Assembly: GCA_910574455.1 (NCBI GenBank)
Contig: CAJSYZ010000005.1
Location: forward strand, 496,001-560,000
Origin: Trichaptum fuscoviolaceum
Taxonomy: Eukaryota > Basidiomycota > Agaricomycetes > Hymenochaetales > Trichaptaceae
Length of the DNA stretch: 64,000 nt
Reading direction: 5' to 3'
A program made the position numbers and the translations under genes. The notes beneath the pieces are model-generated. The model made no database searches, was not told the DNA's origin, and saw only the letters and a list, made by a program, of their open reading frames with translations. Each line of letters begins with the position of its first letter. Positions within the stretch are counted from its first letter, which is position 1. Positions 1 to 9,948 of this stretch are shown here, one piece after another.

Positions 1-253
1 ACCCCAGTCACTGTAAGCAGGCTCGATATTTATAAACACACGTAGAGCTGTGCTCACCACTACTCTTCATTCATTGTTTTGCACAGGCCGTTGGACTTGG
101 CGGGGACGGCTGCTCTAGCTCGACCTTGTGCTGCGATGATGACAGCTTTAGTTCGTCAAAAGTCATATTTTCCAAAGAATCAAATTAACTAACTTGATTC
201 TCTACCTTCTAGATGGTGTCGTTGCTCTGGGATGCACCCCGATCACCTTGTAG
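1..253 (+). CDS. Class I hydrophobin, 3' part (cut by window edge)
   Basis: Only the last exons are present. I read exons at 1-12 (TPVT), 87-150 and 213-253, with introns at 13-86 and 151-212. The translation holds the end of the hydrophobin pattern: a Cys, then STLCC, then NGVVALGCTPITL and stop at 251-253. The same blocks with the same intron phases occur in the complete hydrophobin at 50255-50754, so the two are paralogues. Class I hydrophobins are secreted, self-assembling amphipathic proteins of hyphal and spore walls. The second intron uses the donor GTTCGT. The signal peptide and the first four cysteines lie outside the window. Family assignment is firm; the full gene length is unknown. 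Confidence 0.88.
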
Positions 254-1140
254 ATTGCTGTACATCTGAGGGGCAGACCAGCGTCATTGTGCCCAGAAAC
301 CAGTCAGAGGTTTATCGTAGTTCCCAGCGAGATAGCTATGGGCATATGTGTATCAATACTAGCCTGAAATATAAGTTCAGATTATCCTGAGTACCTATTT
401 GTGTCGACAAGCCAGACTCAATGGTTAAGAGGATAGAGGCACGGTATAGGCGATGACACATGAAGAAATAATGATGATGAGCGAGTCCATAAAACCATAA
501 GAGAAGAGCGTGCCTGTCAGCAAGCTTCACCCGCTACATGATACCGTCGGGTGTTCGTTCAACTTTGCAATCGATTTAGATAACATCGAAGATGGCAACC
601 TTGATCAACTTTAGAGCCATACAGGTCCCCGGGCCCTTTCGAGAATGAAGCTTAAGCATCTTGGATAATTGTTGCGGTAAATGGCATGGACGTCTTGCTA
701 GAAGAGTCCTCCTGAACACTGGGCTCAGAAAGAGGTATGACTCCGACGAGTAAATAATGGTAGGGAGCAACTTCAAGTTGAACCTTGAGGTTCAGGGTCG
801 GAGAAATTAAACTTTAAGTGAAGAACAAATAAGACCAAACTCAGGCTCTTGATGCAGGCGAAAACTCTCGGAGTTCTTTGTCACTCATGACGATCGGAGG
901 ACCAGTCCATAAACTTTCCAGTCCTACGCTTACGTGCGAGAGTCAGTGAGCTAATAAAGGTCTAGGCTTTTACGTGACAAAATGGACTATTCTAGATTGT
1001 GGCCCGGTTTACTAGTGACTGGTAGATGGATGTGGCCCATTCACACAATCTTATACTCAAGTGGTGTGTATGAAATTCTATGCAGAGAAGAAAGGTCTAG
1101 TGCTAATAATATTATTATTTATGGTATATGACTCATATAG
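254..1140. other. Intergenic stretch without a recognised gene
   Basis: The reading frames here are short and resemble no family I know. The stretch separates the hydrophobin stop from the left terminal repeat of the MITE. I see no tandem repeat or RNA gene. Confidence 0.5.
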
Positions 1141-1142
1141 TA

Positions 1143-1168
1143 CAGTGGGTTACCAAAAGTGAAGGTCA
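1143..1168. repeat. MITE left terminal inverted repeat
   Basis: 26 bp, perfectly complementary to 1876-1901. The similarity stops sharply after base 26. Confidence 0.9.
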
Positions 1169-1875
1169 CCCCCCTAAAACCTATATTTCAATCATTGCTC
1201 TGCAACACTTAACCGGATGACCTTTAAAATATTTGTACAGTATCTAGTATGGTTATGTAGTCTATGTATGAAGTTTAAAGTATGTAGCTTTCAATATGAA
1301 AGAAATATGAGAGAAATATAATCTTCTGATTAAGTCCAAAATGAGGTATTTCATTGTACATTTGCATTGCTGCAGAATAATGCTCATTGGAAAGGACTTC
1401 TCAAACTTACAAGATATGCTACTATATATATGTGGTATCTTCAGTGATTTTATCGTATTTTTTAGAATGCAGCATGGCAGATTACATAGCATATACTCAG
1501 AAAAGTGCATATTTTGACCAATTTTGCTTTTAAATTCGGAAATTTTTAAAGATGGCTTCATAACTTTTGTTCTGGTGATTCAAAAAATCTCGAAAAATCA
1601 GAGAATGATCTACATGCATATGCTATAGTTACTTGTAACTGTGGAAGAGATACGGATTTTATACATGCCTGTAGCACATCAAATGTGTTGTATTTTTACC
1701 TATTTTGACTAGTTTTTTAAAATAAAGAACTACTTCCTCAGCTAGCAAATGAGCACAGCATGCCTTCAAATCTTACAGACATAAAGTAATATGCTTGTCA
1801 CTGCTTGTCAAATTTTTCTGAAGGAACAACGCGAAAGGAGGAAGAGTTACAGGTAAAAAGTATGTTCAGAGGGCC

Positions 1876-1901
1876 TGACCTTCACTTTTGGTAACCCACT
1901 G
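1876..1901. repeat. MITE right terminal inverted repeat
   Basis: 26 bp, the inverse of 1143-1168, followed directly by the TA duplication at 1902-1903. Confidence 0.9.
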
Positions 1902-1929
1902 TAGTAAGGGTATAGCGCGTTAGAGTTTG

Positions 1930-2638
1930 TCAAAGCACAACCTCCAGTTCGACCTGCCAGACATCCCCAAAGCTATTCACAAGCGACGTAATCTGGACAT
2001 CGTTTATCGTGATAGTCTCGTGACTAACTCGATATTTCAAGTATTTCCGAGAACAAGGGGTTCGGCTGCATCTCTGAAAAGTATAAGCTTTAGGATCATC
2101 CTTCTATAGGTATGTATGAGCGAGCGAAGCACGTACCTCCAGAACCATTGCTACGTGCTTGGCGACGACTGACAAAAGTTGACCTCGACGAAGTGGGCCA
2201 TGTGGAGCAACGATGGGTATCAGAGTGAGTACTGCGCAGGATGGGTACCCGGGCCACTACGAAAATTGTTAAATACGTGAGCATACATGTACTGTGGCCA
2301 AATCGGGCAGGGATACAGAAGTACGAACACTTATGTGCAGCTTGATGTCCATGCAGCTATTGCGCGGGAAGACATATTCGCTGGCTCCTGAGATGCGTTG
2401 CGCATGTTGAGACATCATCGCGTCCCGTACTGAGAGTCCAGAGTCATCCGGAAGCCGAAAATGTATCGGGAAGTAGCTTGGACAGTCGGACTTCATCAAG
2501 AGTGCACCGACGGGAGGCTTGTATAGCTTCTGTGGAACAACAATAGTACTAGAGTTGTGCACCGTTAGGATATGGAATGAAAGGAACACGGAGTTAATCA
2601 ACTTACCAATCATTGGCAGATTCAGAGCAATCCGACAT
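1930..2638 (-). CDS. Small four-exon protein of unknown function with a WPGY motif
   Basis: I built this model by splicing. Exons are 2638-2607, 2548-2329, 2256-2137 and 2103-1930, which sum to 546 nt (181 residues plus stop) with phase kept throughout. The product starts MSDCSESAND, has a central block with IHFRLPDD and LSVRDAMM, then KLHISWPGYP, an RGQLLSVVAKHVAMVLE helix-like stretch, and a C-terminal TSLVNSFGDVWQVELEVVL. No signal peptide or membrane segment is evident. It resembles short orphan proteins common in Agaricomycetes in which a WPGY block precedes a helix, but I cannot name the family with certainty. Intron 2 uses the donor GTTCGT, and intron 3 would be only 33 nt, which weakens the last junction. 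The gene ends 28 bp from the MITE. Confidence 0.5.
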
Positions 2639-3350
2639 TGTGAGTCAATTAGAACGTCGAGTAATAACCAGTTTTTTCCGAGATGTTTTTTTAAATCGAG
2701 GTGGTAATAAAGATGAAATTCATCCTTGCCAGACGTAGTTATATCTTCGAGTTATGGATGGAAAGGCCACCAGTCAAAGAACCACAGACCAAAGAGTAAC
2801 ACTTAATCCACACAAATATGTGGTTAGTGGACGGCAGAGGGCCACCATGATTTCGTGGTTTAACCAAATATAACGGACAACACACTCAGAAGATGTATAC
2901 AAAGATGAGCTCAGTAGAATTGTTTCGGATTCCAAGTTCTAGGTATCGGTGTCCGAGTCGTCCGTTTGATGTTCTGACACCTGAGTGACAAAGCCAAACC
3001 CCAAGAGTGAGCATTGATCTAAGCTATAGTTTGAGAGGATCCCTTGGTAGAAACGATCAGTCCTATAAGCCATTTTTCTATCCGTAAAACAGAGAGCAAG
3101 AAGTTAAGCAGGAAGACGAAAGGACGATGTGAATTATCGTTGAGACGAGTGTTAGTCAAACAATCACAAACAAGGACTCGGATCCGGAACTTGAATGCTC
3201 AACGTCCGGCCGGACTCAGAAGGCGGCCTTCTGCGATACTACTACATACTGTATTCTATCCAGTACTAAAAGTCATCGAACTCAAATTTAGTCATTGACA
3301 AAAGTGGCATAGATCCTTACAGACACACCGTTGTTTCTCGATTTCCAAAA
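2639..3350. other. Intergenic stretch, no gene recognised
   Basis: Probable upstream region of the minus-strand gene ending at 2638. The one longer frame (3044-3298) has a random-looking, Arg/Ser-rich translation. Confidence 0.45.
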
Positions 3351-3664
3351 TTCCCTTACTCCCCTGGGAGTATGGGCACTCCCCGAGCACAATTGCGTGA
3401 GAACTTCCAACTTTTACCTGTGCGAAAGTTACCTGTCAATTGTGCGAAAGTTGACACCGTGCGAATTATTCCGGCGCCAACTTCAAGTTGCGCGACTCCA
3501 CATGCCAGTGACGTCTCACTCTACCGACGCTCAAGGGCTTCCTCTTTTTCCATCGCCCGTGCAGGTAAACTAATCTATTACTTCCTTTTCCAGCTCTGCA
3601 TTTCAAACTTCCTTTCTATATCAAGAGGGAGTAAGGGATTTGCCGGCGGAGCTCGGCCTGTTTC
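3351..3664. repeat. Dispersed repeat, copy 1
   Basis: Three blocks recur elsewhere. Block B (3351-3394, 44 bp) is identical to 8077-8120. The following block, starting GAGCACAATTG and running to about 3470 with two GTGCGAAAGTT motifs, is similar to 18394-18475. Block D (3621-3664) matches 18643-18686 with 3 differences in 44. Blocks B and D contain the inverted 12-mers TCCCTTACTCCC and GGGAGTAAGGGA, which hints at a small inverted-repeat element. The frames through it are not convincing genes. Confidence 0.6.
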
Positions 3665-3921
3665 CCGCGAACCCGGGCCCTGACTTCCACTGGCAGCTAG
3701 TTGTTCAGAAGTTGTTTTTGACCACAACCTTGAAATCCACATCCACTCGCAAATCTTTGCACCAACAGCGAAAGCACTGACCTGTCTTGAGAAATCCTGG
3801 ATATCCTACTCTTACCATAAGGGACACGCCGCTCTTCGCGGAATTCAACTGCCTATGTTGCATCTGTTTCTGAAATCTCCGGAATATTTTGAAACTTAAT
3901 TCATTGGACTAACAGTGGCCG

Positions 3922-5725
3922 ATGATGGAGACTTTCAATGAGGTGGGTGCCTCTCTCATTCCTTAAAGCGTGGTATGGATCTTAAAATACTCTGTGGAAA
4001 GGAAGGGAATATCCGATGCACTATCGTCAAAGGAGTGGCTGGCTAAAGTCGACAACACGAAATCTGCGCCTTATTTACTCGTGTGTGACATTATTTAGCG
4101 TATTCCTTCCTATGAAGGTTCAACTTTACTTTCAGAAATTCTGTATCACCGAGGAATCAAAGGTGTGTATCTTGATAACAGATACAAAGACCGTGTGGTC
4201 CGAAGGTCAGTTTCATACAATATTTCTGTCATTTCTTCATACAGCTGATATCGGTTCGATTCCTGACGATACCCATCCTTGATTCGTGTGATAACGCACT
4301 AGTACTCACCATCAAGCAAGCGCTTCGAAGATGGCGGATCTGCAATCCGGACATCCTCCTCGCTGAAAGGAAAGAGTCGACCGGGGTTCTCAACCTTCTC
4401 TCTTTGGCCCACACCATTGGTTCCATCTCCGACGCGACATTCGAGCTCGTGGACTCCACTGAGGCTGTAAGGATTCTCTTCTTCTTCTTGGTCTGAGTAA
4501 TCGAAACTAATTGAATGTTGTGCGACTTCTGACACTCACGCAACCCTCTGTGATTCTCTTTAGGACCTCGCTATTGAGTTCGAATTCGACGCTGGATTTA
4601 AATGGCGTTGGGACACCTACCTTATTGGACCGAAGACTTCAGCAGATGTGCTCTCGAAGCATTTGATCATACCTCTTATTTCGGTTGCTCATGTTTCGTT
4701 CTATTCGGCCGATCCCGTTAGCGAATTGGAGGAAGCAGAACTAGAGAAGGTGAGAAAATATCTTAACGTTCCATCGAGGAACCTAATCTGGTACCGTCAC
4801 GCTATCCTCACGATTTGGCTCTCGGACATGATGCCAGACTGTGGACAAAATTGGACGCACGGCTCGAAGAAGTGTAGGCATTCATCTTAGGCAAACATTG
4901 GCGCGTCCTCGGATCGCCACGACAATCCAGCGTGTCTCATCTCTCTTTGCTTTTGCTCCCACACCAAGTGAGTGTGCTACGTTATCGATTACAGAAGAAC
5001 AAGAAGCTGAGCAAGGCCGCTATGTGCATTTCATTCTTTGCATCCGACATGTACAAGCGCCCATTAAGTCGGATGTTGATTCACCAGATTTAGAAGGACC
5101 TCTAGCCTCACTACGCGCAGAGCTGCAGTCTACCTCGACGTTGCAAAGATCCCCGCCAAACCCCGTGGTGGTTATTGAACCATCCGATATGAATGCCCTA
5201 ATGCGGGAAGCGTCTCCCCAGACGCGATCTCCAGTCATCTTACAAGGATCGATACGAAACCAGGCGCTCACGCAGGAGAGCTCGGCAGGAATACTACAAG
5301 GCCGTGTCGCGCCGACAGCTGACCAAGACGAGTCTGCCACAGAAAGTGACGACGATCCGGAACTCCTGCCTCCCCCCAAGCCTGCTGCACCCGGGTCTGC
5401 GATTCGGACAATTGCGTCGCAATCTCATTCGCCTTCTTCCCCGCGGACTGGCGCGTCCCAATCCAATGTACTAGTTGGTTCTCGCTCTGTGACTGCTCGC
5501 GCGGCTTCTGACTCAGAGTCCGATTCCCCACCGCCGACGAAAAAGGTGAAGGGAAAGAATGCGAAGGTTCTACAAACTTCAGACTCCGATTCGGATTCGG
5601 ACACTCGGAGGAGCAAGAATCAGTCTCAGACTTCGAATTCACGAGCACCTGCTGGGAGGGGTGGTGGCACGAGTATAGCGCGGAGTGTCAGACAACCAAT
5701 CAAACGAGGAGCAAAACGATTTTGA
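3922..5725 (+). CDS. XLF/NHEJ1 (Nej1-type) non-homologous end-joining factor
   Basis: Homologue of XLF, which bridges DNA ends with XRCC4 and ligase IV in non-homologous end joining. Exons by eye: 3922-3942, 4033-4080, 4118-4205, 4303-4466, 4564-4749, 4838-5725; total 1395 nt, 464 residues, in frame. Family marks are VCILITDTKTVWSEVL near residue 45, QALRRWRICNP, SISDATFELVDS, FKWRWDTYLIGP, and VLSKHLIIPLISV, which corresponds to the SQHLIRPL block of human XLF. A coiled-coil-like SELEEAELEK follows, then a long Ser/Pro/acidic disordered tail. The last residues, IKRGAKRF, are basic and end in Phe like the C-terminal Ku-binding motif of XLF. The start is one of two adjacent ATGs. The second intron would be only 37 nt. 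The gene runs convergent to the unknown minus-strand genes around it. Confidence 0.8.
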
Positions 5726-7075
5726 GACCAGCCACACAACCCCAAACTTGTTCCTATGTAGGTATTATACGGACAAAATCTGCCTGTTAGTACTGCCCTT
5801 AACCCTCGAGGCAATTTGTAAGGTTAGAAAAGACTACGTTGGAGTTTCGGAGATGCAGTAGCTCAAAAGCTGTTGTACTTGGCAGTCGACGATTGGCAAT
5901 CAGGCACCCGCACATCTGACCAAATAGAGTTGCTTCGGCGGCATGAACTGCAGATCTGATTGTTCATTGTATTCGGATCCTGGGCGGCGCCTCCTGCCAC
6001 TGTCCGATTCCGCTATCGATTCCGTCTGACAAGCCAGCGTCATGCCTTGTAGTTCGCTTTCTTAGATATTATTGAAGTACATAATTGCATTGTACATGTT
6101 TTATCTCCATCGATAGCGACTATGATACACAGAGCAATGTGGACCGCGAACTAATAGTGATGATACATTCAATGGTATTAGGCAGGCGATGGTCTGGCAT
6201 TTGTAGGTGGCCGTCGACGCTACCGATGACGAGAAGTCCTTGCGTTCTCCATACACATGTCGCATTTGAACGAGAACATGTTCACAACTCTACGGTTGTC
6301 GGAGTGCACCTGTATAGCAATAAGCTCAAGAAATTATCAGGCGTTGGAAGAATTAAGTACCGCAGGACAGAGACAATTTCTTGCTGTCTTGTGCTTGTGT
6401 TCAACACTCGTCTTACAATTCGGTGACAAACAATCGGACTGTTCACCAGAGTAATATCGTACAACGTAATGCTTGACATGGAGGTTGATCAGCACGTCGA
6501 TCGACGATGGAAATAAACCAGGTAACAGACCTGACATCCACGGTAGTAATCGCCAAAGCTGGAGTGCAAATCATTAGTCGATGATTCGTCATCCCCAGTT
6601 AATCAGGCGAGCTCGACAGCAAGTTACGCGCGGGGACAAACACATACCATTCGTATTTGCACATGACGTCGACAGTTATTCACGGGGCCCAGAGCCAACA
6701 CTCGGTCTAAGTCAAATTAGGGTGCGGCGAGCCTGATAAGCGTTTGTTCACTGAGAGAAGTTGGAGTTGGAGAGGAGTAAAGACAGAATTTATATTAGTC
6801 TCCCGCCGCTCTTTAATTCTTATTCAAGCTTCAGAACATGCAAAGGGGAAAGATGGAACTGGTCTGTACTCGTCAAGTTTCGCAGCGAGCGTCATTTACT
6901 GTCCCCATGCAATCACGGGACAAAGTTAACAATCGGCGAAGCTGTGCAGATTGCGGGTTTCTCCACAACCTGCGACCGAAAAGAACGCGCAATACGGAAA
7001 AGTTGTCTCCAAAGTAAGGAAAGCTAATGCAAATACAGACAGCACGGTAACAGCAAGGCCAGTGTAGTGAACTGA
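5726..7075. other. Intergenic stretch, no gene recognised
   Basis: No frame longer than about 110 codons and none with a recognisable domain. It separates the XLF stop from the hAT remnant. I see no repeat structure here. Confidence 0.45.
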
Positions 7076-7087
7076 GTTATGAGTAGT

Positions 7088-8209
7088 GTAGGGGGCAAAA
7101 TTCCCAGGACCCCGAATGCGCCAATTGCCACGGGCACCTCTTTGCCACGTAGCGGCAAAATTGGGCAAAGTTGGCAAAATTCCATATGCTGGTACCCCGA
7201 TGTTTTAATCAATTTCTGCTTATTTCCTCGCCATTCTACATCCAAACTGGCCAAAAAACTAAGGTGTATTGCTAGATTGTACCCTACAATGGAAGTGTTG
7301 TCAAGATTATGAGTCTGAAATGCCCTTTGCTCGAAGAAGAGACAGTGCTGTCCATGCTTCGGGTACATCTTCCATTGCAAATGTCAGATCCACCACATCT
7401 GCAGCAGGTATGAGACCTTTATCAATGTCTTCAAGCTTGCTGAAGTCATATATAGCTGCTGCAGTAATCTCTGCACTTGACATCAATGTTGGATCCACCA
7501 CATTGTCTGAAGGCAACAGGTCAAGATCTGCAAATGCAGCCTCAAGTTCTTCAAGAGCCCTTCCTTCCAATGCATCAAGACTGTCGAAATTAGTAGCTGA
7601 AGTGATAGGAGGGGCCCATGTGAAGGTTGTCTCTAGATCCGAGGCCAAAGGTACGTCAATTCCGCTGTCTTCGCGTGCGTGCATGTGTGCGTGTTTGCGG
7701 TGCACAGACTCTCCCTTTGCTTCGGAATACTGATAGGTGTGACGTTTATAGTTTGCGCGAAGTTTCCCGAGTGCTTCAAATCTTGAAACCGTAAGCCGCG
7801 AACGTCGAAAACCTTGAATTCCACCTAAATCAGAGAACAGACGCTCGACCTCTGCGGCGTGCGGGACAATGAGAGCCAACTTAATTGCTAACAATTTGAT
7901 CGGATGCTGAGATGTGTCAATGTTTATCGACTCCCACCAGTCCCTCGCATTTGCCTTCCCGCCAATGAATGGACCTTGGGCACGATAATACTGTTGCAAG
8001 TCATCAAGAAGACAACTTGCCATGTCCTTTCCCCATCGCCACTTCTGAGCAACCTCAAGCGCAATCTTGCAAATTGTTCCCTTACTCCCCTGGGAGTATG
8101 GGCACTCCCCGAGCACAATTAGACTCGTAAACCAGTCGTTTGTGTCGTGAAATAGAAACGACTGGTATGACTCAATCAGAAGGAGGCCTGTAACGCCATT
8201 GTGACCCAT
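7088..8209 (-). mobile_element. hAT transposon remnant (3' part)
   Basis: Covers the C-terminal half of a transposase plus a 3' flank (7088-7190). The flank carries three GGCAAAATT words within 95 bp (near 7095, 7151 and 7173), the type of repeated subterminal motif seen in hAT elements. The N-terminal half of the transposase is missing, and I could not find matched terminal inverted repeats. The 5' side is replaced by dispersed repeat sequence. Confidence 0.6.
7307..8209 (-). pseudogene. hAT transposase, C-terminal fragment with hATC dimerisation domain
   Basis: The open frame is 300 codons. Residues about 88-155 form the hATC domain: RDWWESI, then LALIVPHAAEVERLFSDLGG and FRRSRLTVSRFEALGKLR. 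This is the C-terminal dimerisation part of hAT-family transposases (hobo/Ac/Tam3), which cut and paste DNA. Full-length enzymes are usually over 600 residues, and the catalytic domain with its zinc finger is absent. Codons 1-45 are read through a dispersed repeat: 8077-8120 is identical to 3351-3394, and 8121-8182 is an inverted copy of 18329-18393. The apparent N-terminus is therefore not transposase sequence. A tail of acidic residues follows the hATC domain. Not functional as it stands. Confidence 0.75.
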
Positions 8210-8694
8210 TGGTCACAATGTGCCTGATTATTCAGCTTAATGGTGGCAAATTTTCACAGGGTCTTTAGGTTGCCGGTGGCTTCCCGAGTCCCGGTCACTC
8301 CTTTTTTTTTTTGAAGTTCCACTTTTATTAGAGAATACATGCAGATTTTTGTGCTATATCTTTACTATCTACATGCTATGCAGAGAAGCTGATATCGCGA
8401 ACACATTGTAAGGTGTCGCACTTGCTTTCGAAGGAGTCTCGAATTGTGACAATGCGCTCGAGCTGTTCGGAGTCGCGCAAGCTTCGTTTTCGCATTTTCG
8501 CATTTTCATTTGCGGATACACTCGTTTCGCATTAAGTTCACCTGGAGTGAAAGGGGTGAATGTTATATTTTGATTACGCTCCCCTAATGGGCGCTTCAAT
8601 GGTGTAGAATGATGCATAAATTAACTACGACATAAATACGACGTCGCGGTACGTTGTAGTAGGAAAGAGGCGCGTAGACGCGCGCGTCGGTCCT
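8210..8694. other. Non-coding stretch with an 11-12 base T run
   Basis: A homopolymer T run near 8291-8302 could be the poly(A) tail of something inserted on the minus strand, but I recognise no body for such an element. A GTGACC...GGTCAC hairpin lies near 8201-8216. The right end is the LINE target site. Confidence 0.4.
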
Positions 8695-8710
8695 ATGTAC
8701 GACCGGCGCA
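8695..8710. repeat. LINE target-site duplication, left
   Basis: 16 bp identical to 18177-18192; the bases on either side differ. Confidence 0.88.
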
Positions 8711-8739
8711 GTCACGCGTCAAACCAAAGAACCACCACC

Positions 8740-9948
8740 ATGTCTAGTCAAGAAGACAGGGTGGCACAAAGCATTAGTGCAAATAATAGCTTTGAAACAT
8801 CAATTTCCCTTACTCACGAAGAAGTACACGAGCTCCTGGACGCGAACAACTCACTTAAGGCACCGGAAGTAATTGCGGCTATCAAGAAATGGTCGCGAGG
8901 CACGAAAGTCACGGCAAAACAGGCAACGGCCCTGGACAGGATGCTCGATCGCCTATTGGCAATCTTCGCCTCCACTCACTCGTTAACGGACATAGTCGAG
9001 CGCCTCCAGGCGCTTGACGAGAAGATCAGCGCACCACCGGAAGCGAAGAAGACCACCTATGTGTCAGTGGCACGATCGACACCGGAAGTTCGAGCGCCCA
9101 AACGACCCACCCGTGCCGACGAGGTGACGATCAAGATAGCTCGCCAGTCCGTGGCTGAGACGAGGGCGCAGGGGTCAGGGGAAGAGGTGAAGGGATGGGT
9201 GGAGAAGGCATTGAAGGATACCGGGGTGGATGGGTTAAGGGAGATGGAAGTCCAGGGGGTGCAGCCGCACCGGAGTGGCACGAAGGTCACGATTCGCTTG
9301 AAGTCCCCCGTGGACGCGAAGGCAATCGTCCGGAGTGCTACTAAGTGCTCGAAGGCCTTAGGAGAGGGTGCAAAAGTGAGTGTCCCTCACTTCGGGGTGG
9401 TGGTTCAAGGGGTACCCTTATACTACGACCCCACGAGCGAGGACACTCGAAGGGAACTGCACACGCAGAACCCCCACTTGTTACCTTCCCCCGAGGCCAT
9501 CGTGGACATCCGGTGGCTGGTACCGAAGGACAAGTTACCTCAGGGGCGACGAGCAGGCAGTTGGGTGGTCTTTCTGGACAACCGACAGGCGGCGGACAAT
9601 TTGATCGACCAAAGTGTCAAAGTCCAGTCGCTATTACTCACCGCCCGTAGGTACTTTACGGGACCGCGCCAATGCCGCAAATGTCAGCAATGGGGCCATT
9701 TGAGCTATAGCTGCACGGCCAAGGAACAGACATGCGCTCATTGCGGCGGACCCCACGACAGCCAGACCTGCCAAACCAAGGACTCGAAGAGGTGTGTTAA
9801 TTGCAACGGTAATCATGATTCCTTTTACCCCCAGTGCCCAATAAGACGCACTGAGACCCTGCGAGCGAGGGAGGCTCAGGCGGGTGAAAGTGTGTACTTT
9901 GCAGGTATTGATTTCCAGTTCGTCTCTTTCCTTTCATCTTCCCCATGA
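8740..9948 (+). CDS. LINE ORF1: gag-like nucleic-acid binding protein
   Basis: 402 codons from the ATG at 8740 (MSSQEDRVAQ). An upstream in-frame ATG lies inside the target-site duplication and so is not part of the element. The C-terminal third holds three zinc knuckles in a row: CRKCQQWGHLSYSC, CAHCGGPHDSQTC and CVNCNGNHDSFYPQC (about residues 315-368). Such proteins coat the element's RNA and form the ribonucleoprotein used for target-primed reverse transcription. The frame is intact. Its stop codon overlaps the ORF2 start in the sequence ATGA (9945-9948), which suggests coupled termination and re-initiation for ORF2. Confidence 0.85.
   Translation: MSSQEDRVAQSISANNSFETSISLTHEEVHELLDANNSLKAPEVIAAIKKWSRGTKVTAKQATALDRMLDRLLAIFASTHSLTDIVERLQALDEKISAPPEAKKTTYVSVARSTPEVRAPKRPTRADEVTIKIARQSVAETRAQGSGEEVKGWVEKALKDTGVDGLREMEVQGVQPHRSGTKVTIRLKSPVDAKAIVRSATKCSKALGEGAKVSVPHFGVVVQGVPLYYDPTSEDTRRELHTQNPHLLPSPEAIVDIRWLVPKDKLPQGRRAGSWVVFLDNRQAADNLIDQSVKVQSLLLTARRYFTGPRQCRKCQQWGHLSYSCTAKEQTCAHCGGPHDSQTCQTKDSKRCVNCNGNHDSFYPQCPIRRTETLRAREAQAGESVYFAGIDFQFVSFLSSSP

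Larger units (their letters stand above)
1143..1901. mobile_element. Tc1/mariner-type MITE (non-autonomous DNA transposon), 759 bp
   Basis: The ends are a perfect 26-bp terminal inverted repeat at 1143-1168 and 1876-1901, beginning CAGTGGGTTACCAAAAGTGA. Each end is flanked by the dinucleotide TA (1141-1142 and 1902-1903), the target-site duplication of the Tc1/mariner superfamily, whose ends commonly start CAGT. The AT-rich interior has no transposase-like reading frame; the longest frame, about 99 codons, matches nothing I recognise. It is therefore a non-autonomous copy that would need a transposase supplied in trans. It sits 28 bp from the stop codon of the next gene, so it may supply that gene's 3' untranslated region or terminator. 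Confidence 0.85.

Noticed and set aside
4250..4266. GGTTCGATTCC, a B-box-like word suggesting a tRNA gene
   Set aside because: It lies in an XLF intron, has no A-box at the right distance, and I could fold no cloverleaf.
5268..5648. Minus-strand Ser/Glu-rich frames opposite XLF
   Set aside because: They are antisense shadows of the low-complexity XLF tail.
7088..8290. Terminal inverted repeats for the hAT remnant
   Set aside because: I compared the GGCAAAATT-rich left side with the GGCAAATTTTC region near 8254 and found no matched ends with an 8-bp duplication.
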